DNA from: Filosporella fistucella
Taxonomy: Eukaryota > Ascomycota > Leotiomycetes > Helotiales
Length of the DNA stretch: 64,000 nt
Assembly: GCA_030077755.1 (NCBI GenBank)
Contig: JAQJZZ010000005.1
Coordinates: 2,232,001 to 2,296,000 of the forward strand
Reading direction: 5' to 3'
Within the stretch, counting starts at the first letter, position 1, and each line of letters opens with the position of its first letter. A model generated the notes under the pieces. It was given only the letters and a program-made list of their open reading frames with translations. It was not told the DNA's origin and did no database searches. The translations under genes and the position numbers were made by a program. This document shows positions 44,899 through 55,277 of this stretch, one piece after another.

Positions 44899-46652
44899 CT
44901 AATCTCTGCCCTCAACTTGCGCGAAATTGCTCTTCTCTAGTCTAGCTTCCTCAACACGAGCATCCAAATCCGTAATCGTAGCTCTCTTCGGCTTACCAGG
45001 AATAAACCAAGAAACTTCCGAAAACAACTCTCTCATCTCCTCCAAAGGCAGTTTCTTGGTCTCAGGCATGAAAGCCCAGAAGAAAATCGCGTTCGTAAAA
45101 TTACATACAACGAAAACGAGGAAGTATCTCCAGCCAATATTGTTGATCGCAGGTGAAGTAATTTGTCCGATCATGGTATTGAAAGCGAAAGAAACCATGA
45201 CACCGAGAGAGATTCCTTTGGAGCGGGTCTTGGTGTCAAATACTTCTGCGGGAATGATCCAGGATAGAGAACCACAGGTGAATGAGAAGCTGACTTGGTA
45301 GCACCAGTTGATGACGATAAAGACCCAACCAAGTGCATTTTGAGTTGATTTTTCGGCGTCTGGGAAACTGGCGATAGCTGCTGTAACGATGATGAAGCAG
45401 ATACCGTTGATGACGTTACCGATGATAAGTGGCCAGCGACGACCGATCTTGTCGATGAAGAGGACTGTGCAGAGCTGGGCAAGAACAGAGAGCACGTTAC
45501 TGATAGCTTGGTATTTGAGTGAGTCTGTGGTTCCGATATCGAGAGTGGCGTAGATCTCTGGTGTGAAGTACTGGATTGCGGATACACCAGTCATTTGTAC
45601 AGATGCTTGAAGAGCGGTGACAAGCACAAGTCTACGGAAACTCGAGCGATCGGAGAAGAGATCCTTGTAGCCCTTGGCTTCGTGTTCATGCTCGAATGCA
45701 ATTGCAGTTTGAATTTGAGAATATTCGGCCTGAACCCAAGGATCATTCTCGTTGCCGTTGGCGTGAAGCTTTGCCAGTGTCTTGAGACCTTCATGTTCTT
45801 TTCCGTGGTCAATCAGCCATCGAGGTGATTCAGGGAATAATAAAATCATCAACGCAAGAATAGCAGCTGGGACAACTTGAAGAGCAAGAGGAATGCGCCA
45901 CTGGTTGTTCGAAGTGAAATGGAGATTAGTGCCGTAGACCGTCCAGGCTAAGCCATGTCAGTAGAGTTTTCGAGTGCGGAGAATGAAATAATTAAAGAAT
46001 TGTAGACATACTCGAGACGACTGCTCCTATACCGAGCATCAACTGTTGGAGGCCAGTGATTCTTCCTCGAATGGAAGGATGGGCGATTTCGGCTTGATAC
46101 ATGGGAACAATCATGACCAACACGCCTACACCAAGACCAGCTACAGCACGACCAGCATAGAAGAACGCGAGGTTTTGTCCTGCCGCCTGGAGTGCACCAC
46201 CCAGGCAGAAAACCAGAGCTCCTGCCATTATGGCGAGTCTACGGCCAAGCCAATCTCCCAGGAAACCGGCAACAGCTGCTCCGAAGAATCCACCTCCGGT
46301 GAAAAGTGATACGACGGCACCACTTAGCATGTTCATTTCAGCGGAAATTTTTCGTGGGTGATGTGGTTCAACTTACACTTCATTTGGGTCTGGGTTGAAT
46401 TTTGATTTGAAAGATGATGAAGCGACACTCCCTCCAATGACACCGAGATCATAACTATACATGCTAGTTAGAATCGCGAAGCAAGCAATGGCCGTCGGAG
46501 GTGCCTTACCCATAGTTGAATGATCCGAGAGAGGCAAACACTCCAACTAGAAACTATGTGGCCATATTAGTTTGAGGTTCGAACTGAGGGTCCCACTGGC
46601 TATCGCATTTTTTTTTTGGAAGTCTTACCTGGTAGGTTTTGGGAGGAATCAT
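44899..46652 (-). CDS. MFS sugar transporter
   Basis: Five exons (46652-46629, 46553-46510, 46454-46377, 46322-46012, 45947-44899) join in phase to 501 aa. The small first exons encode MIPPKTYQ, FLVGVFASLGSFNYG and YDLGVIGGS. The sugar-porter signatures are clear: GDWLGRR, GRAVAGLGVGVL, PESPRWL in the central loop, IDKIGRR in helix 8, and PAEVFDTKTRSKG plus PETKKLPLEEM at the end. Twelve helices are expected. By family it is a plasma-membrane proton symporter for hexose, pentose or a disaccharide. It is divergent from the arabinofuranosidase gene (1.43 kb between ATGs), which hints at pentose uptake; that is inference. A TATATAG element lies about 140 nt upstream on the minus strand (46799-46793). 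Confidence 0.88.
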
Positions 46653-47792
46653 GGTGATGGATGTTCTCCTTATCCCACTTTTGTGGTATTTTTATCTCTC
46701 TTGACTAAGGGAGAAATCCAAGGAGGTAGAAGTCAAATAGGAGTGTGAGTTAAACTTGAACGGAAAAGATGTGCGTGGTATCGCGTTCTTATCTATATAT
46801 GCTTAAGCCTTGGAGGGAGGAAACCCGCTTCGATGGTAAGCTAAGGGGCTAGACTAGATCCAAGAATGAATTACCAGGTTGACAAATCCATCAGCACATA
46901 GTTGCACTAACCGCGGCTCTTCGAACCCCACAAGCCACCAATCCCCGTTCCCCATTTCCGAATACTTCATCAATATAAAGTTTCAGCGCTAACAACCCGG
47001 CTTAGTAAAAAGCCAAGCTTCGCTGTTCACTCGGCCGACCCGTCATATCTATGATATGTCTATTTCCTAAGTGGCAAGTCGGTATGGAATAATAATATGG
47101 TTCCCGTCCCTGCATATCCTTCAAATCCATTTCCCGCTTTGTAACCTCATGTTAATAATCCCCAGATTTTTATTCCGGTATCCCCATTGATCCCCGTTCC
47201 GTGCCCATAACATTATGTGCCCGTTTGCCTCCCCTGCTGCTCCGCTTCCCCTCTTTGTGTCGCTTCACTAGTTCCACACTTTTATATGCGCACCTATAAC
47301 ATCAATGTCTGAGTAACTTGGCATTTTTAGACGAGTATGTTAGCATCGTATTTCGCTTTGCACCATGAAAGTAGTTGTGATCTTCCTTCACCACATCAAT
47401 TCACGGTACTTGTTTGGTGAAGGCCGAGGATCTGATGCCTAGACATATTCTTCTAGAATCCTAGATTTGGCGTTCGCTCGCAATTTGACCGAATGAGTTG
47501 GACCATGGACTATCTTCCTTTTCATGGATATACTTAGCTCCCCTGATTCTGGGCAAGCAGGATGCATTAGCGAAGATGAGTTGGACGAACATCTAAACTA
47601 AAAATGTGACTTATGGAGCCCAAGACCGTTTGCCATTGTACCTCTTTCTGGTACCTATCCCCGGAAAGTTTTCATTCCTGCATGAATCGTGACATGGAGA
47701 AGTTTGGCCGCGGAAGGATTCGATGGGAACAATAATGGTACCATGGTATCTGCGAAAGTAAGCGTGACGTTTAATGAGTTCAGATGACTTAA

Positions 47793-47837
47793 CCCCGCTT
47801 CAAATTGTCTATCAAGTTGTCCCCATTCCCACCCCGC
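47793..47837 (-). promoter_or_regulatory. pair of candidate CreA sites
   Basis: GCGGGG on the minus strand at 47798-47793 and 47837-47832, 240-290 bp before the arabinofuranosidase ATG. Paired sites are typical of carbon catabolite repression, but six-base motifs occur often by chance. Confidence 0.35.
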
Positions 47838-47996
47838 AAATAATATCCAACCGATGTCATTGGAGACTTCGATCTTCTCCAGAGCGGCTCAAGTTAGACT
47901 TGCCAATTCGCAAAATCCGGGGTAAAGACGAAGCGACGCCAATCTTGGATATAATGGTGACCCTGTATTCCATAGAAGTCAAGAAAGGAGGAAAAA

Positions 47997-48004
47997 TATA
48001 AATT
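47997..48004 (+). promoter_or_regulatory. TATA box of the arabinofuranosidase gene
   Basis: TATAAATT lies 82 nt before the ATG at 48079, with a CA-rich leader between them. Confidence 0.5.
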
Positions 48005-48078
48005 GGTCGTCGTCCAGCATTCACAAAAGTCCCATCCTGCTTCTTCAGCTCAACAGCAACGTGAACGCCATCACCAAG

Positions 48079-50124
48079 ATGAATGCACTAATCAGCTTTC
48101 TTTTGGCGTCGCTTCTACCCATTGTGGCTGCCCAGCGCCAGACTCTGACAGTAGCAGCAGATGGTGGAAATAAATCCAGTCCACTGCTGTTTGGAACATT
48201 GTACGAAGTGAGTGAATATGCTCTCACCATATGGAACAACCTATTAAATAAACATCATAGGACATCTACCATTCCGGGGACGGGGGCTTGTATGCAGAGC
48301 TCATTCGCAATCGTGCCTTCCAAGGATCATCCCAAAATGGACAGGCAAGCCTAGTACGAACAACTGATTTCTGGCATCCTATCGGCAATGTCCAGCTCTC
48401 AGTAGAGCAATCCAGCCCTCCTCTGTCAGGAAGTTTAACATATGACATGCAAATGTCGGTTCCCGCCGGTACCACAGGCGAAATCGGATTCTACAACGAT
48501 GGTTTCTGGGGTTTCGACGTCGATGCCACCAAACGTTATGCTGCGAGTTTCAGTATCAAAGGTTCATATCAAGGCGACGTGACTGTCGCATTTAAAGACG
48601 CTCTCAGTCATGCGCAACATTCATCGACCAAAATCCCAGTCAAGTCCGTCGATGGCAGTTGGACTTCCGTTCAGCCTGTTATTTTTCAACCAAATGCATC
48701 TGCGGATCATCCTAATATCACTTTCGCCTACCTTTTCGATGGCACTCAACTTGCTGGCAAGAGTATTCAACTCAATTTGCTTAGTTTATTCAAACAAACT
48801 TACAACAACCGACCTAACGGTGTACGAGAGGATCTAGCTGCGTCTTTCAATGGGCTGAAGAGTACCTGGATCCGTCTCCCTGGAGGAAACAACATGCAAG
48901 GAATTGGGCTTGGCAATGAGTGGCATTGGGATTTCACGTATGGATATTTAGAAAACCGCCCAGGTCATTTAGGCGTATGGGGTGACTATCAAACCAACGG
49001 CTTTGGAATATTGGAGATGATGCAGTGGGCGACGGATTCGCAGCAGACGATTGTTCTCGGACTTTTTGCTGGGTTGCATATTGGAGGTGCTTTGGTGTCT
49101 GAAGCCAATCTGGGAGGATACATCGATTCTACTATGAATTATCTCGAGTTTCTAAAGGTGGGTTAGATTTATCCCAATAGGGCATGAGGCTTTCTATATG
49201 TGTTAATGCTAATATACATCACAGGGAGATTCATCTACCACATGGGGAGCCAAAAGGGCAAGTCTTGGCTTCCCCGCTCCTTTCAAAGTCGATCACATCG
49301 AGATTGGCAATGAAGACTACCTGAACGGAGGAACCGATTCTTACTACACCTATCGATTCCCATCCTTCTACAACAGAATTCGATCTAAATATCCTGACAT
49401 CACTCTGATCTCATCCATCGACCCACCTCCTATCGAAAATCCGAACACATGGGCAGACCTCCACTTCTACTACAACCAAAACACTTTTGCGGGACTCTAC
49501 AATAGATTCGACAACGCCAATAGAAGCCAGCCTGTGATCGTAGGCGAATACGCCTGTATTTTCGAATTCAACAACGGGTACCCCGAGATCGGAGCTCAAA
49601 CAATGGGCATGGCATTAGCGGAAGGAATCATGCTCCTCGGCGCTGAACGAAATTCAGATATCGTGCAAGGAACAGCATACGGTGCTATGATAAAAGAATA
49701 TAATGAACAGCCCGGCACTGTGGCAGTGATAAAACATACCGCGGATCAAATCCTGCAAACGACAAGTTATTACATCCAACAGACATTCTCCCAGTACAAA
49801 GGGGAAGAAACAGTCGCTGTAACCAGCCAGAATGGAGGTGTTGGTCCGATCTACTGGTCTGCTACACAAACGGGATCAACACGATACTTGAAGCTGATTA
49901 ATTACTATGGAGAGAATAGTGTTGTTGATGTTGTGCTCCAAGGTCGCCATTCTAGAACAGCGCAGATTATTACGCTCTCTGCGCCGGAGTGTTCTTCTAC
50001 TAACAAGTTGCCCCAACTAGGTGGCGAATCAACAAGTATTGATCGTTCTACTCTTGTTGAGAAGAATGGCAGGTTCACAGTCGCGTTTGGGAATGAGTGT
50101 GAAGTGAAAGTTTTGATTGCTTAG
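48079..50124 (+). CDS. secreted GH51 alpha-L-arabinofuranosidase
   Basis: Exons 48079-48207, 48261-49157 and 49225-50124 (GTGAGT...CATAG and GTGGGT...CACAG introns, in phase) give 641 aa. The signal peptide MNALISFLLASLLPIVAA is followed by LFGTLYEDIYHSGDGGLYAE, typical of GH51. A carbohydrate-binding-like β region follows. Catalytic residues are visible: the acid/base Glu in HIEIGNED and the nucleophile Glu in VIVGEYA. The C-terminus is a β-sandwich. The enzyme removes arabinose from arabinoxylan and arabinan outside the cell. The first in-frame ATG was chosen; a GTG 18 nt upstream is ignored. A divergent sugar transporter sits next to it. Confidence 0.92.
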
Positions 50125-50415
50125 AAATTTTACGCAAAGTTCTGTGCTGAAATTTGAGGGTAATCTGATTAGAAATTTGGGGATAGCTTCTTTTCTGAGA
50201 TGAATTTTTATACAACGAGTGTGAATGGAAGTATAAACACATAAAATCAGGATTAAATCAATTTCTCTCACGAATACTTGATCAAAAAGCTATTCTCCAT
50301 TGATTTACCATAATACTGCATGGCTCACGTTCCACGTCGAGATGAGACACCTGACGCACATGCACAATTCGGGGTAAAGATAACATTAATATTGTCTTAA
50401 GATGCACACTGCATA
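50125..50415. other. intergenic, no gene seen
   Basis: 3' region of the arabinofuranosidase gene, up to the first element of the tandem array. Confidence 0.4.
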
Positions 50416-50429
50416 GTGGGCTATGCTAA
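50416..50429 (+). repeat. array element 1 (upstream of copy 1)
   Basis: GTGGGCTATGCTAA; a second block GCAGCTTCAACCCC follows at 50457. Confidence 0.65.
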
Positions 50430-50644
50430 TTTTCTCGACTGCGGGGTTAATAACTGCAGCTTCAACCCCATCACACCAAATCCTCGTATACTTCTTCTCT
50501 CATTCTTCACATCTGCCCTTCGGCCTCTAGTCAGGATATCATAAATGACAATCTCCCTCCATCATTTACAAAATACCTTACCCTCTACATTCTGAGAACA
50601 GCAATCTACCTCGAAACGAACCCTGCTTCCCCAATATTACCACC

Positions 50645-51035
50645 ATGTCACCTCCACCTTCCAGACAATCAACTCATCAAAACCCCCCAGAACCCAGAAA
50701 ACGAGCGGTCCTCAGCGTATTCACCGCAAAGCTCATAGTTTACACGATCTGGTTCTCTTCCACAGGAGTAGGATTAGGAGTCGTATTCGCCTTTATCCGA
50801 TTCCCAGGCAGTAAATTATTGATTGCAGCCGCTTCTATTATCGGCTCGATCTATTTATTCCTGTTCTTCTTCTCATATTCAAGAGGGATTGGAGATAATG
50901 AGGAAGGAGAAGGAGGAACGGGAGAACAGAAAGCGTGAGATGAAGTTGAGGAGGATCCAAGAGATGTATGGGATGACTGTGTTGGAAGGAGGTGGGATTG
51001 TTGATGTGGCTGGTAAGGTCATGGAAACTGTATAA
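50645..51035 (+). pseudogene. two-TM array copy 1, frameshifted
   Basis: From ATG 50645 a first frame encodes a Pro-rich N-terminus and two hydrophobic segments (LIVYTIWFSSTGVGLGVVFAF and IAAASIIGSIYLFLFFF). It stops at 50938. The conserved end (MKLRRIQEMYGMTVLEGGGI) is in another frame that begins near 50890. No GT-AG intron joins them, so an indel near 50880-50900 is likely. The end carries TVLEG where the other copies have PVVEG. Two products or a sequencing error are alternatives. Confidence 0.55.
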
Positions 51036-51159
51036 GAGCATTGGACTTTACCTGAATTATCAGCCTTGTCGTATCTAAGGCTTCTGGATCAAATACTGCA
51101 TTTTTCGACACAAGACAGCATATAGAAATGTCTGAGGCGCACGCCAAGCATTTTACTTT

Positions 51160-51173
51160 GCAGGCTGTGTTAA
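51160..51173 (+). repeat. array element 2 (upstream of copy 2)
   Basis: GCAGGCTGTGTTAA, a diverged form of the element. Confidence 0.45.
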
Positions 51174-51317
51174 AGGTTTTGCTGGCGAGGGGCAACACAT
51201 CCAATTCCTCTCTCCGAATCATATCTTGTATCCGTAATTATATTTCTTCCGCTATATCTTATCATCCCCTTAGTCATCTATCCTCATCAACGATTGATCA
51301 ACCATCTCCTTTTATAC

Positions 51318-51842
51318 ATGCTGCTTATAAGCATCGCTCTCTCCTCTTTATCACCATCTTCCCCAAGGACATCTACGGCTAGCATTTCCGCACTGTTTAA
51401 AGGCTTGAGTGTAAAGGACTTCTTCTGGTTTTCAATAATTTCCGCGGTATGCGCCGGTTTTATATGGGGCTTCATACTCAAACCCGTCATTGCTGCCTTC
51501 ATCATAGCTGGAATTATTGGTACCGTCTTCTTAATTCTCATCATCGCTGCAATGGCTACAGGCATCATGGTGCTTTGGAACTACAACGATGAAGCTATGC
51601 AGACGGAAAGGAGGAGAATGAAAACCTGGAAGATGGAGTATGCTGACAGTGGACGTGCATCAAGAGATGGAGACAAGAAGATAGACCAACACAAATATAC
51701 AGAACGTAAGAAGCAGTTGAGGAAAAAGGAGGATGCACAGTATTTGAGGGAGATCCAAGAAAAATGCGGACCACCTGTAGTAGAAAGTGTGGGCCCTGTT
51801 GGATATGTTGTTGAGTTTCCTGAGAGAGTGTACCTGAGCTAA
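51318..51842 (+). CDS. two-TM array copy 2
   Basis: A 174-aa protein from ATG 51318; the frame is also open from a TTG 24 nt upstream. It has an N-terminal hydrophobic stretch (possible signal anchor), then FFWFSIISAVCAGFIWGF and a long Ile-rich helix (AAFIIAGIIGTVFLILIIAA). The middle is Lys/Arg/Glu-rich and helical (about 95-145). The end reads YLREIQEKCGPPVVESVG, then FPERVYL. This final order (helix, Gly-Pro-Pro-Val-Val-Glu, Pro, Leu) defines the family. Function is unknown; it is probably a membrane protein with a cytosolic charged tail. Confidence 0.6.
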   Translation: MLLISIALSSLSPSSPRTSTASISALFKGLSVKDFFWFSIISAVCAGFIWGFILKPVIAAFIIAGIIGTVFLILIIAAMATGIMVLWNYNDEAMQTERRRMKTWKMEYADSGRASRDGDKKIDQHKYTERKKQLRKKEDAQYLREIQEKCGPPVVESVGPVGYVVEFPERVYLS

Positions 51843-52162
51843 AGGCGTATTATGGTCCCAGTTCCTGAACGGGTTTCCGTTCAGTACTTGGGTTAGTCGC
51901 AGACTTTGACTCTATTTGGGTGGTACTTCGGATAAGAAAAAGGAACCGAAACTGTTCTAGGCTCGCTCACTGTCCGCTTCTTTTTCTGAACATTTTTTCA
52001 AGGGTTAAAACCCCAGCACTGCTACTCACCGCTCACATATGACATGTTTCATTCCTTCAGACATTTGTTTTGTCCAAATAGCTTTCTGAGATATGGTAGC
52101 CTATTAATGTGTGTAGATTCGGTGTAGGTTCGGTGTAGATGCAAGCCTCAAGCCTCATCGAG

Positions 52163-52176
52163 GTAGGCTGTGCTGG
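52163..52176 (+). repeat. array element 3 (upstream of copy 3)
   Basis: GTAGGCTGTGCTGG; the second block GCAGCCTCACCCCCC is at 52206. Confidence 0.55.
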
Positions 52177-52388
52177 AGCTCGGAGAATTGTATCTTACAA
52201 TAATTGCAGCCTCACCCCCCACCCTCAATATCAGTTCATGCGAGTGTTCATCTTCTTATACACGCTTTACGTCAAACGAACCAGAGATTGTTCACTCTCT
52301 TATTCGAACAAAATTACCTCCAGTACCGACATAAATCGGGCTTGAAAGGTTCCACATCTTTTAGTCTATTACACAGTCTTGGCCTAGC

Positions 52389-52781
52389 ATGGCCTCCAAT
52401 ACTGTTAATGTGCTTACAATAGCCTTTTGCCTAGTGTTCTTCTTAGGCACGACAGGGGGGTTTGTCTACGGCTTCATCAAAATTCCAAAGTTGATCCCCA
52501 CACTGTTGTGGCTCTGTATCATCATCGACGGTTATCTTTTGTGTGTATTCATTTGGACGATCTGGCTCCTCTTATGTACCGGATACCGCTATTTGCATAA
52601 GTCGCCAGTGGAAAGGAGGAAAAGGAGGGAAGAGCGGAAGATAGAAGAAGATGCAGCGAAGCTGGAGGAGATTCGAGCAAAGTACGGAATGCCTGTGGTG
52701 GAGGGACTGGGGTCTGATGATGTTGTTGTTGATATTGCGATTCCGGACCAAATTCATCCGTCTCCAGGTGTATCGCAGTAA
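52389..52781 (+). CDS. two-TM array copy 3
   Basis: A 130-aa single-exon protein. Segment one (LTIAFCLVFFLGTTGGFVYGF, residues about 9-29) has the family's G-G-x-x-Y-G-F mark. Segment two (IPTLLWLCIIIDGYLLCVFI, about 34-56) follows after a short loop. The charged stretch is ERRKRREERKIEEDAAKLEE. The end reads IRAKYGMPVVEGLG, then a Val/Asp run and IPDQIHPS. It is the shortest intact copy. No catalytic motif is seen. Its role is unknown. Confidence 0.65.
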   Translation: MASNTVNVLTIAFCLVFFLGTTGGFVYGFIKIPKLIPTLLWLCIIIDGYLLCVFIWTIWLLLCTGYRYLHKSPVERRKRREERKIEEDAAKLEEIRAKYGMPVVEGLGSDDVVVDIAIPDQIHPSPGVSQ

Positions 52782-52856
52782 TATTGTTGTTCCTATCGCA
52801 GCCTTACAGAGGCAGCTCATGAAGGGCGATCGAGGCAGATTCCTCGGCTCTTTAGG

Positions 52857-52870
52857 GAGGCTGTGCAAAA
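52857..52870 (+). repeat. array element 4 (upstream of copy 4)
   Basis: GGAGGCTGTGCAAA; the second block CAGCCTTACCCCGC is at 52904. Confidence 0.5.
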
Positions 52871-53037
52871 TTCCGAATATCCTTCCAGAGGTGATGAACG
52901 CCTCAGCCTTACCCCGCTACACACTCCAGGGTGATATCTTCTAAATTTTTAAGGCATTCGGTTTCTTATTCCAAAGTGAAGATAGATTGTTACTATCAAA
53001 GGCATCATAAGCTAGCTATTTTTCACTACTCTTCACG

Positions 53038-53448
53038 ATGTCTGACTACTAGATTATTACAGCCTTGTTCTAGACAATATCATTCGGAATATTAGGTGGC
53101 TATACATATGACTTCATCAATCACCCGTAATCGGGCCCTTTGATAGTGACCTTCTCTTTCCTTTCGTGTTTCTTCGTCTTCGGCTTCTTTCCAAGCTGGC
53201 TTTAATACTCTATCGATCAATATCGATACTATAAGGATCCTGGCTTCTCTGAATTTCAGCACAGAAAGATGAGACGTGAAATAAAGGAAGAGTTGAAAAG
53301 ACAGGCGACCACCAAAAAGCCGAAGAAGATCCAAGCTCAGTTTGGAGTTCCTGTTGTGGAGGGTACTGCGTTCAACGAAGTTGATGCTCCAAGGGCTCCT
53401 GAGCAAATACACTTAACCGGAGCTGTACCACTAGGCGCATCACGATAA
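53038..53448 (+). pseudogene. two-TM array copy 4, several stops
   Basis: A single 137-codon frame from ATG to TAA is interrupted by four stops (TAG, TAG, TAA, TAA). It reads MSDY-stop-IITALF-stop-TISFGILGGYTYDFINHP-stop and so on. The aligned intact copy 5 has Trp at the first two stop sites (MSHFW; TALFW), so these are Trp-to-stop changes by G-to-A. The end (KIQAQFGVPVVEGTA) is intact. It is most similar to copy 5. It cannot encode the full protein. Confidence 0.75.
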
Positions 53449-53545
53449 GATCATCTCTACTGTACAGTACAGTACCTTTGGCGCACTTTGAGATGAGACA
53501 ACACATGAAAAGCGCCTGAGGTGGATGATTTGGTCCAATGCAGGG

Positions 53546-53559
53546 GTGGGCTATGCTAA
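53546..53559 (+). repeat. array element 5 (upstream of copy 5)
   Basis: GTGGGCTATGCTAA, identical to element 1; the second block GCAGCCTCACCCC is at 53591. Confidence 0.65.
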
Positions 53560-53752
53560 GGCTGAGTGTCTTAGAGATAAAGAGAGAAGCGCAGCCTCAC
53601 CCCTCACCGAACCGACTGATACATTTATTCCTTGGAAAAGGCATATCTTGATGAAACATTTCGACTGCTCAACAATAAGCTTTCCGATATCGACTCTGCA
53701 TTTATGACCTGTTCTGTACTACCAACTACACATCTCATCTCCTAATAGCACG

Positions 53753-54214
53753 ATGTCCCACTTCTGGCTCAAAACAGCCCTCTTCTGGATATCTTCCATA
53801 GGGATAATTGGTGGCTATACATACGGCTTTGTCAAACATCCACACTCTTTTGCCTTAATTTTTACCTTCATATACGTTGGAATCCTCTTTTTTATCTGCC
53901 TTTTACTATGGTGTATGGAGTGGCGAAATTACCGATCACCTTCAAGTTACAGAACAGAGAGTCGAAAAGTACGCGCCCGGGAAAAGAAACAGCGGAAAAT
54001 CAGGGAAAGGGAGTTGACTCAATGGAGGAAGACTCAAAATGCGGCACAGAAGGAAGAGTTGAAAAGACAGGAGGAAGCGAAGAAGTTGAAGAAGATTCAG
54101 GAAAAATATGGGTCGCCGGTGGTGGAAAGTGGTGGGTTTATCGTAGAGATTCCCGAAGAGGTGCATTTGACGGGGGTGCAATCTCAGCCACCAGGGGCAT
54201 CGCAGGCCACTTAA
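53753..54214 (+). CDS. two-TM array copy 5
   Basis: A 153-aa single-exon protein. Segment one is LFWISSIGIIGGYTYGF (about 10-27). The loop VKHPHS precedes segment two (ALIFTFIYVGILFFICLLLW, about 33-53). The middle (60-112) is strongly charged, with Lys/Arg/Glu/Gln and coiled-coil character. The end reads KIQEKYGSPVVESGGFIVEI, then PEEVHL. The loop HPHS and segment two are nearly the same as in copy 6, so these two are the closest pair of intact genes. Function is unknown. Confidence 0.68.
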   Translation: MSHFWLKTALFWISSIGIIGGYTYGFVKHPHSFALIFTFIYVGILFFICLLLWCMEWRNYRSPSSYRTESRKVRAREKKQRKIRERELTQWRKTQNAAQKEELKRQEEAKKLKKIQEKYGSPVVESGGFIVEIPEEVHLTGVQSQPPGASQAT

Positions 54215-54264
54215 CTCGCTCGGGATGAGTTCAACAGACAACGCATGCAGAGCTTCCCATTTCA

Positions 54265-54278
54265 GTGGGCTGTGCTCA
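54265..54278 (+). repeat. array element 6 (upstream of copy 6)
   Basis: GTGGGCTGTGCTCA; the second block GCAGCCTTGCCTCG is at 54312. Confidence 0.6.
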
Positions 54279-54491
54279 GGCCTGGAAGTCTCACGTGGGA
54301 TGTTGGCGATGGCAGCCTTGCCTCGACTGTTCCAGCTCAAGTGAGTTTTTCTTCTGTTCGTTCTCGTCCACTTCCCATAATATTTGCGGAGAGCATTCGT
54401 GGGTTATCAAAATCCCAATTTTTATCAAATAACCAATATCTCATGTCCAAAATCCGACTGATTTCCTTCCACACCAAGAATCCAACTCAGA

Positions 54492-54968
54492 ATGTCCGGC
54501 GGCTATTGGTGTTTAATCATCTTTATTTGGATATGTACCTTAGGAATAATAGGCGGTTATGCATATGGCTTCGTTAAACATCCGCATTCTGTCGCTTTGA
54601 TAGTTACATTCATATACGTTGGAATTTTTCTTTGTGTCTTCCCCATTGGTGTCACGTTACAGCTTGTCTTGGATTGGTTTTCGGATCTCAGGAGCGATTC
54701 GGTCGGCAGGAGAAATAGAAGAGCAGAACGAAAAGAGCACGCTAGAAGAGAGAAAGAACAGAAAACGAGAGACAAGGAAGTCAAACGAGCACAGGATAAG
54801 GCGCGTGCGGAAGCAATGAAGTTGAAGAAAGTTCAAAACAAATATGGATCTCCGGTGGTGGAAGGATTAGCGGCCGTTGTTATCGATATTCGAGACGTTG
54901 TGGAGGTGGAAATTCCCGAGCAGGCGCATTTAGCTGGAGCTTTACCTGCACCATCTGTTTCTGCATAA
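54492..54968 (+). CDS. two-TM array copy 6
   Basis: A 158-aa single-exon protein. Segment one includes IIFIWICTLGIIGGYAYGF. The loop VKHPHS precedes VALIVTFIYVGIFLCVFPIG. A long Arg/Lys/Glu-rich helical stretch (about 70-118) follows. The end reads KVQNKYGSPVVEGLAAVVID, then an Asp/Val/Glu stretch and IPEQAHLAGAL. Close in both hydrophobic segments to copy 5. Topology suggests both ends face the cytosol. Function is unknown. Confidence 0.68.
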   Translation: MSGGYWCLIIFIWICTLGIIGGYAYGFVKHPHSVALIVTFIYVGIFLCVFPIGVTLQLVLDWFSDLRSDSVGRRNRRAERKEHARREKEQKTRDKEVKRAQDKARAEAMKLKKVQNKYGSPVVEGLAAVVIDIRDVVEVEIPEQAHLAGALPAPSVSA

Positions 54969-55040
54969 AACTTATGGTTCACATGAAGGAATCATAATTC
55001 AAAAGAGACAGCGGCAATGTATGAGCTGTACACCGAGAAG

Positions 55041-55054
55041 GAGGCTGTGCATTA
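55041..55054 (+). repeat. array element 7 (upstream of copy 7)
   Basis: GAGGCTGTGCATTA, diverged; a CCTCACCCCTCC block follows about 65 nt later. Confidence 0.45.
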
Positions 55055-55277
55055 ATGTTTCAGATGACGAAAATACCATTTGCACGTTAACTCACTCAGG
55101 CTTCAATTTCCTGACACTAATCCTCACCCCTCCTGAATATCTACAAAGCGTGTATCAATTCTTCTATTCAATATCTATCTACGGTCAACATAATCGATCT
55201 TTCATCATCTGTATCTTGATCGATTGCAGAGATCCATAGACATTTGCTCACCAGCTACACCACATATTCAGCTTACA

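Larger units (their letters stand above)
46653..48078. promoter_or_regulatory. divergent promoter of transporter and arabinofuranosidase genes
   Basis: This is a 1.43-kb interval without a supported gene. It contains several CCCCRS-type sequences (complements of the CreA consensus SYGGRG), including CCCCAC at 46926 and the close pair at 47793 and 47832. No clear XlnR-type GGCTAAA site was found. Confidence 0.4.

Noticed and set aside
46560..46590. GGTTCGAACTG resembling a tRNA B box
   Set aside because: It lies in the first intron of the transporter on the other strand, and no cloverleaf partner (A box, acceptor stem) was seen.
47774..48001. 75-codon frame upstream of the arabinofuranosidase gene
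   Set aside because: It covers the probable promoter with TATA box and has no domain.
53908..54340. Second frames over array copy 5 on both strands
   Set aside because: They arise from the Lys/Arg/Glu-rich codons of the real gene; hydrophobic segments and the PVVE end lie in the accepted frame.
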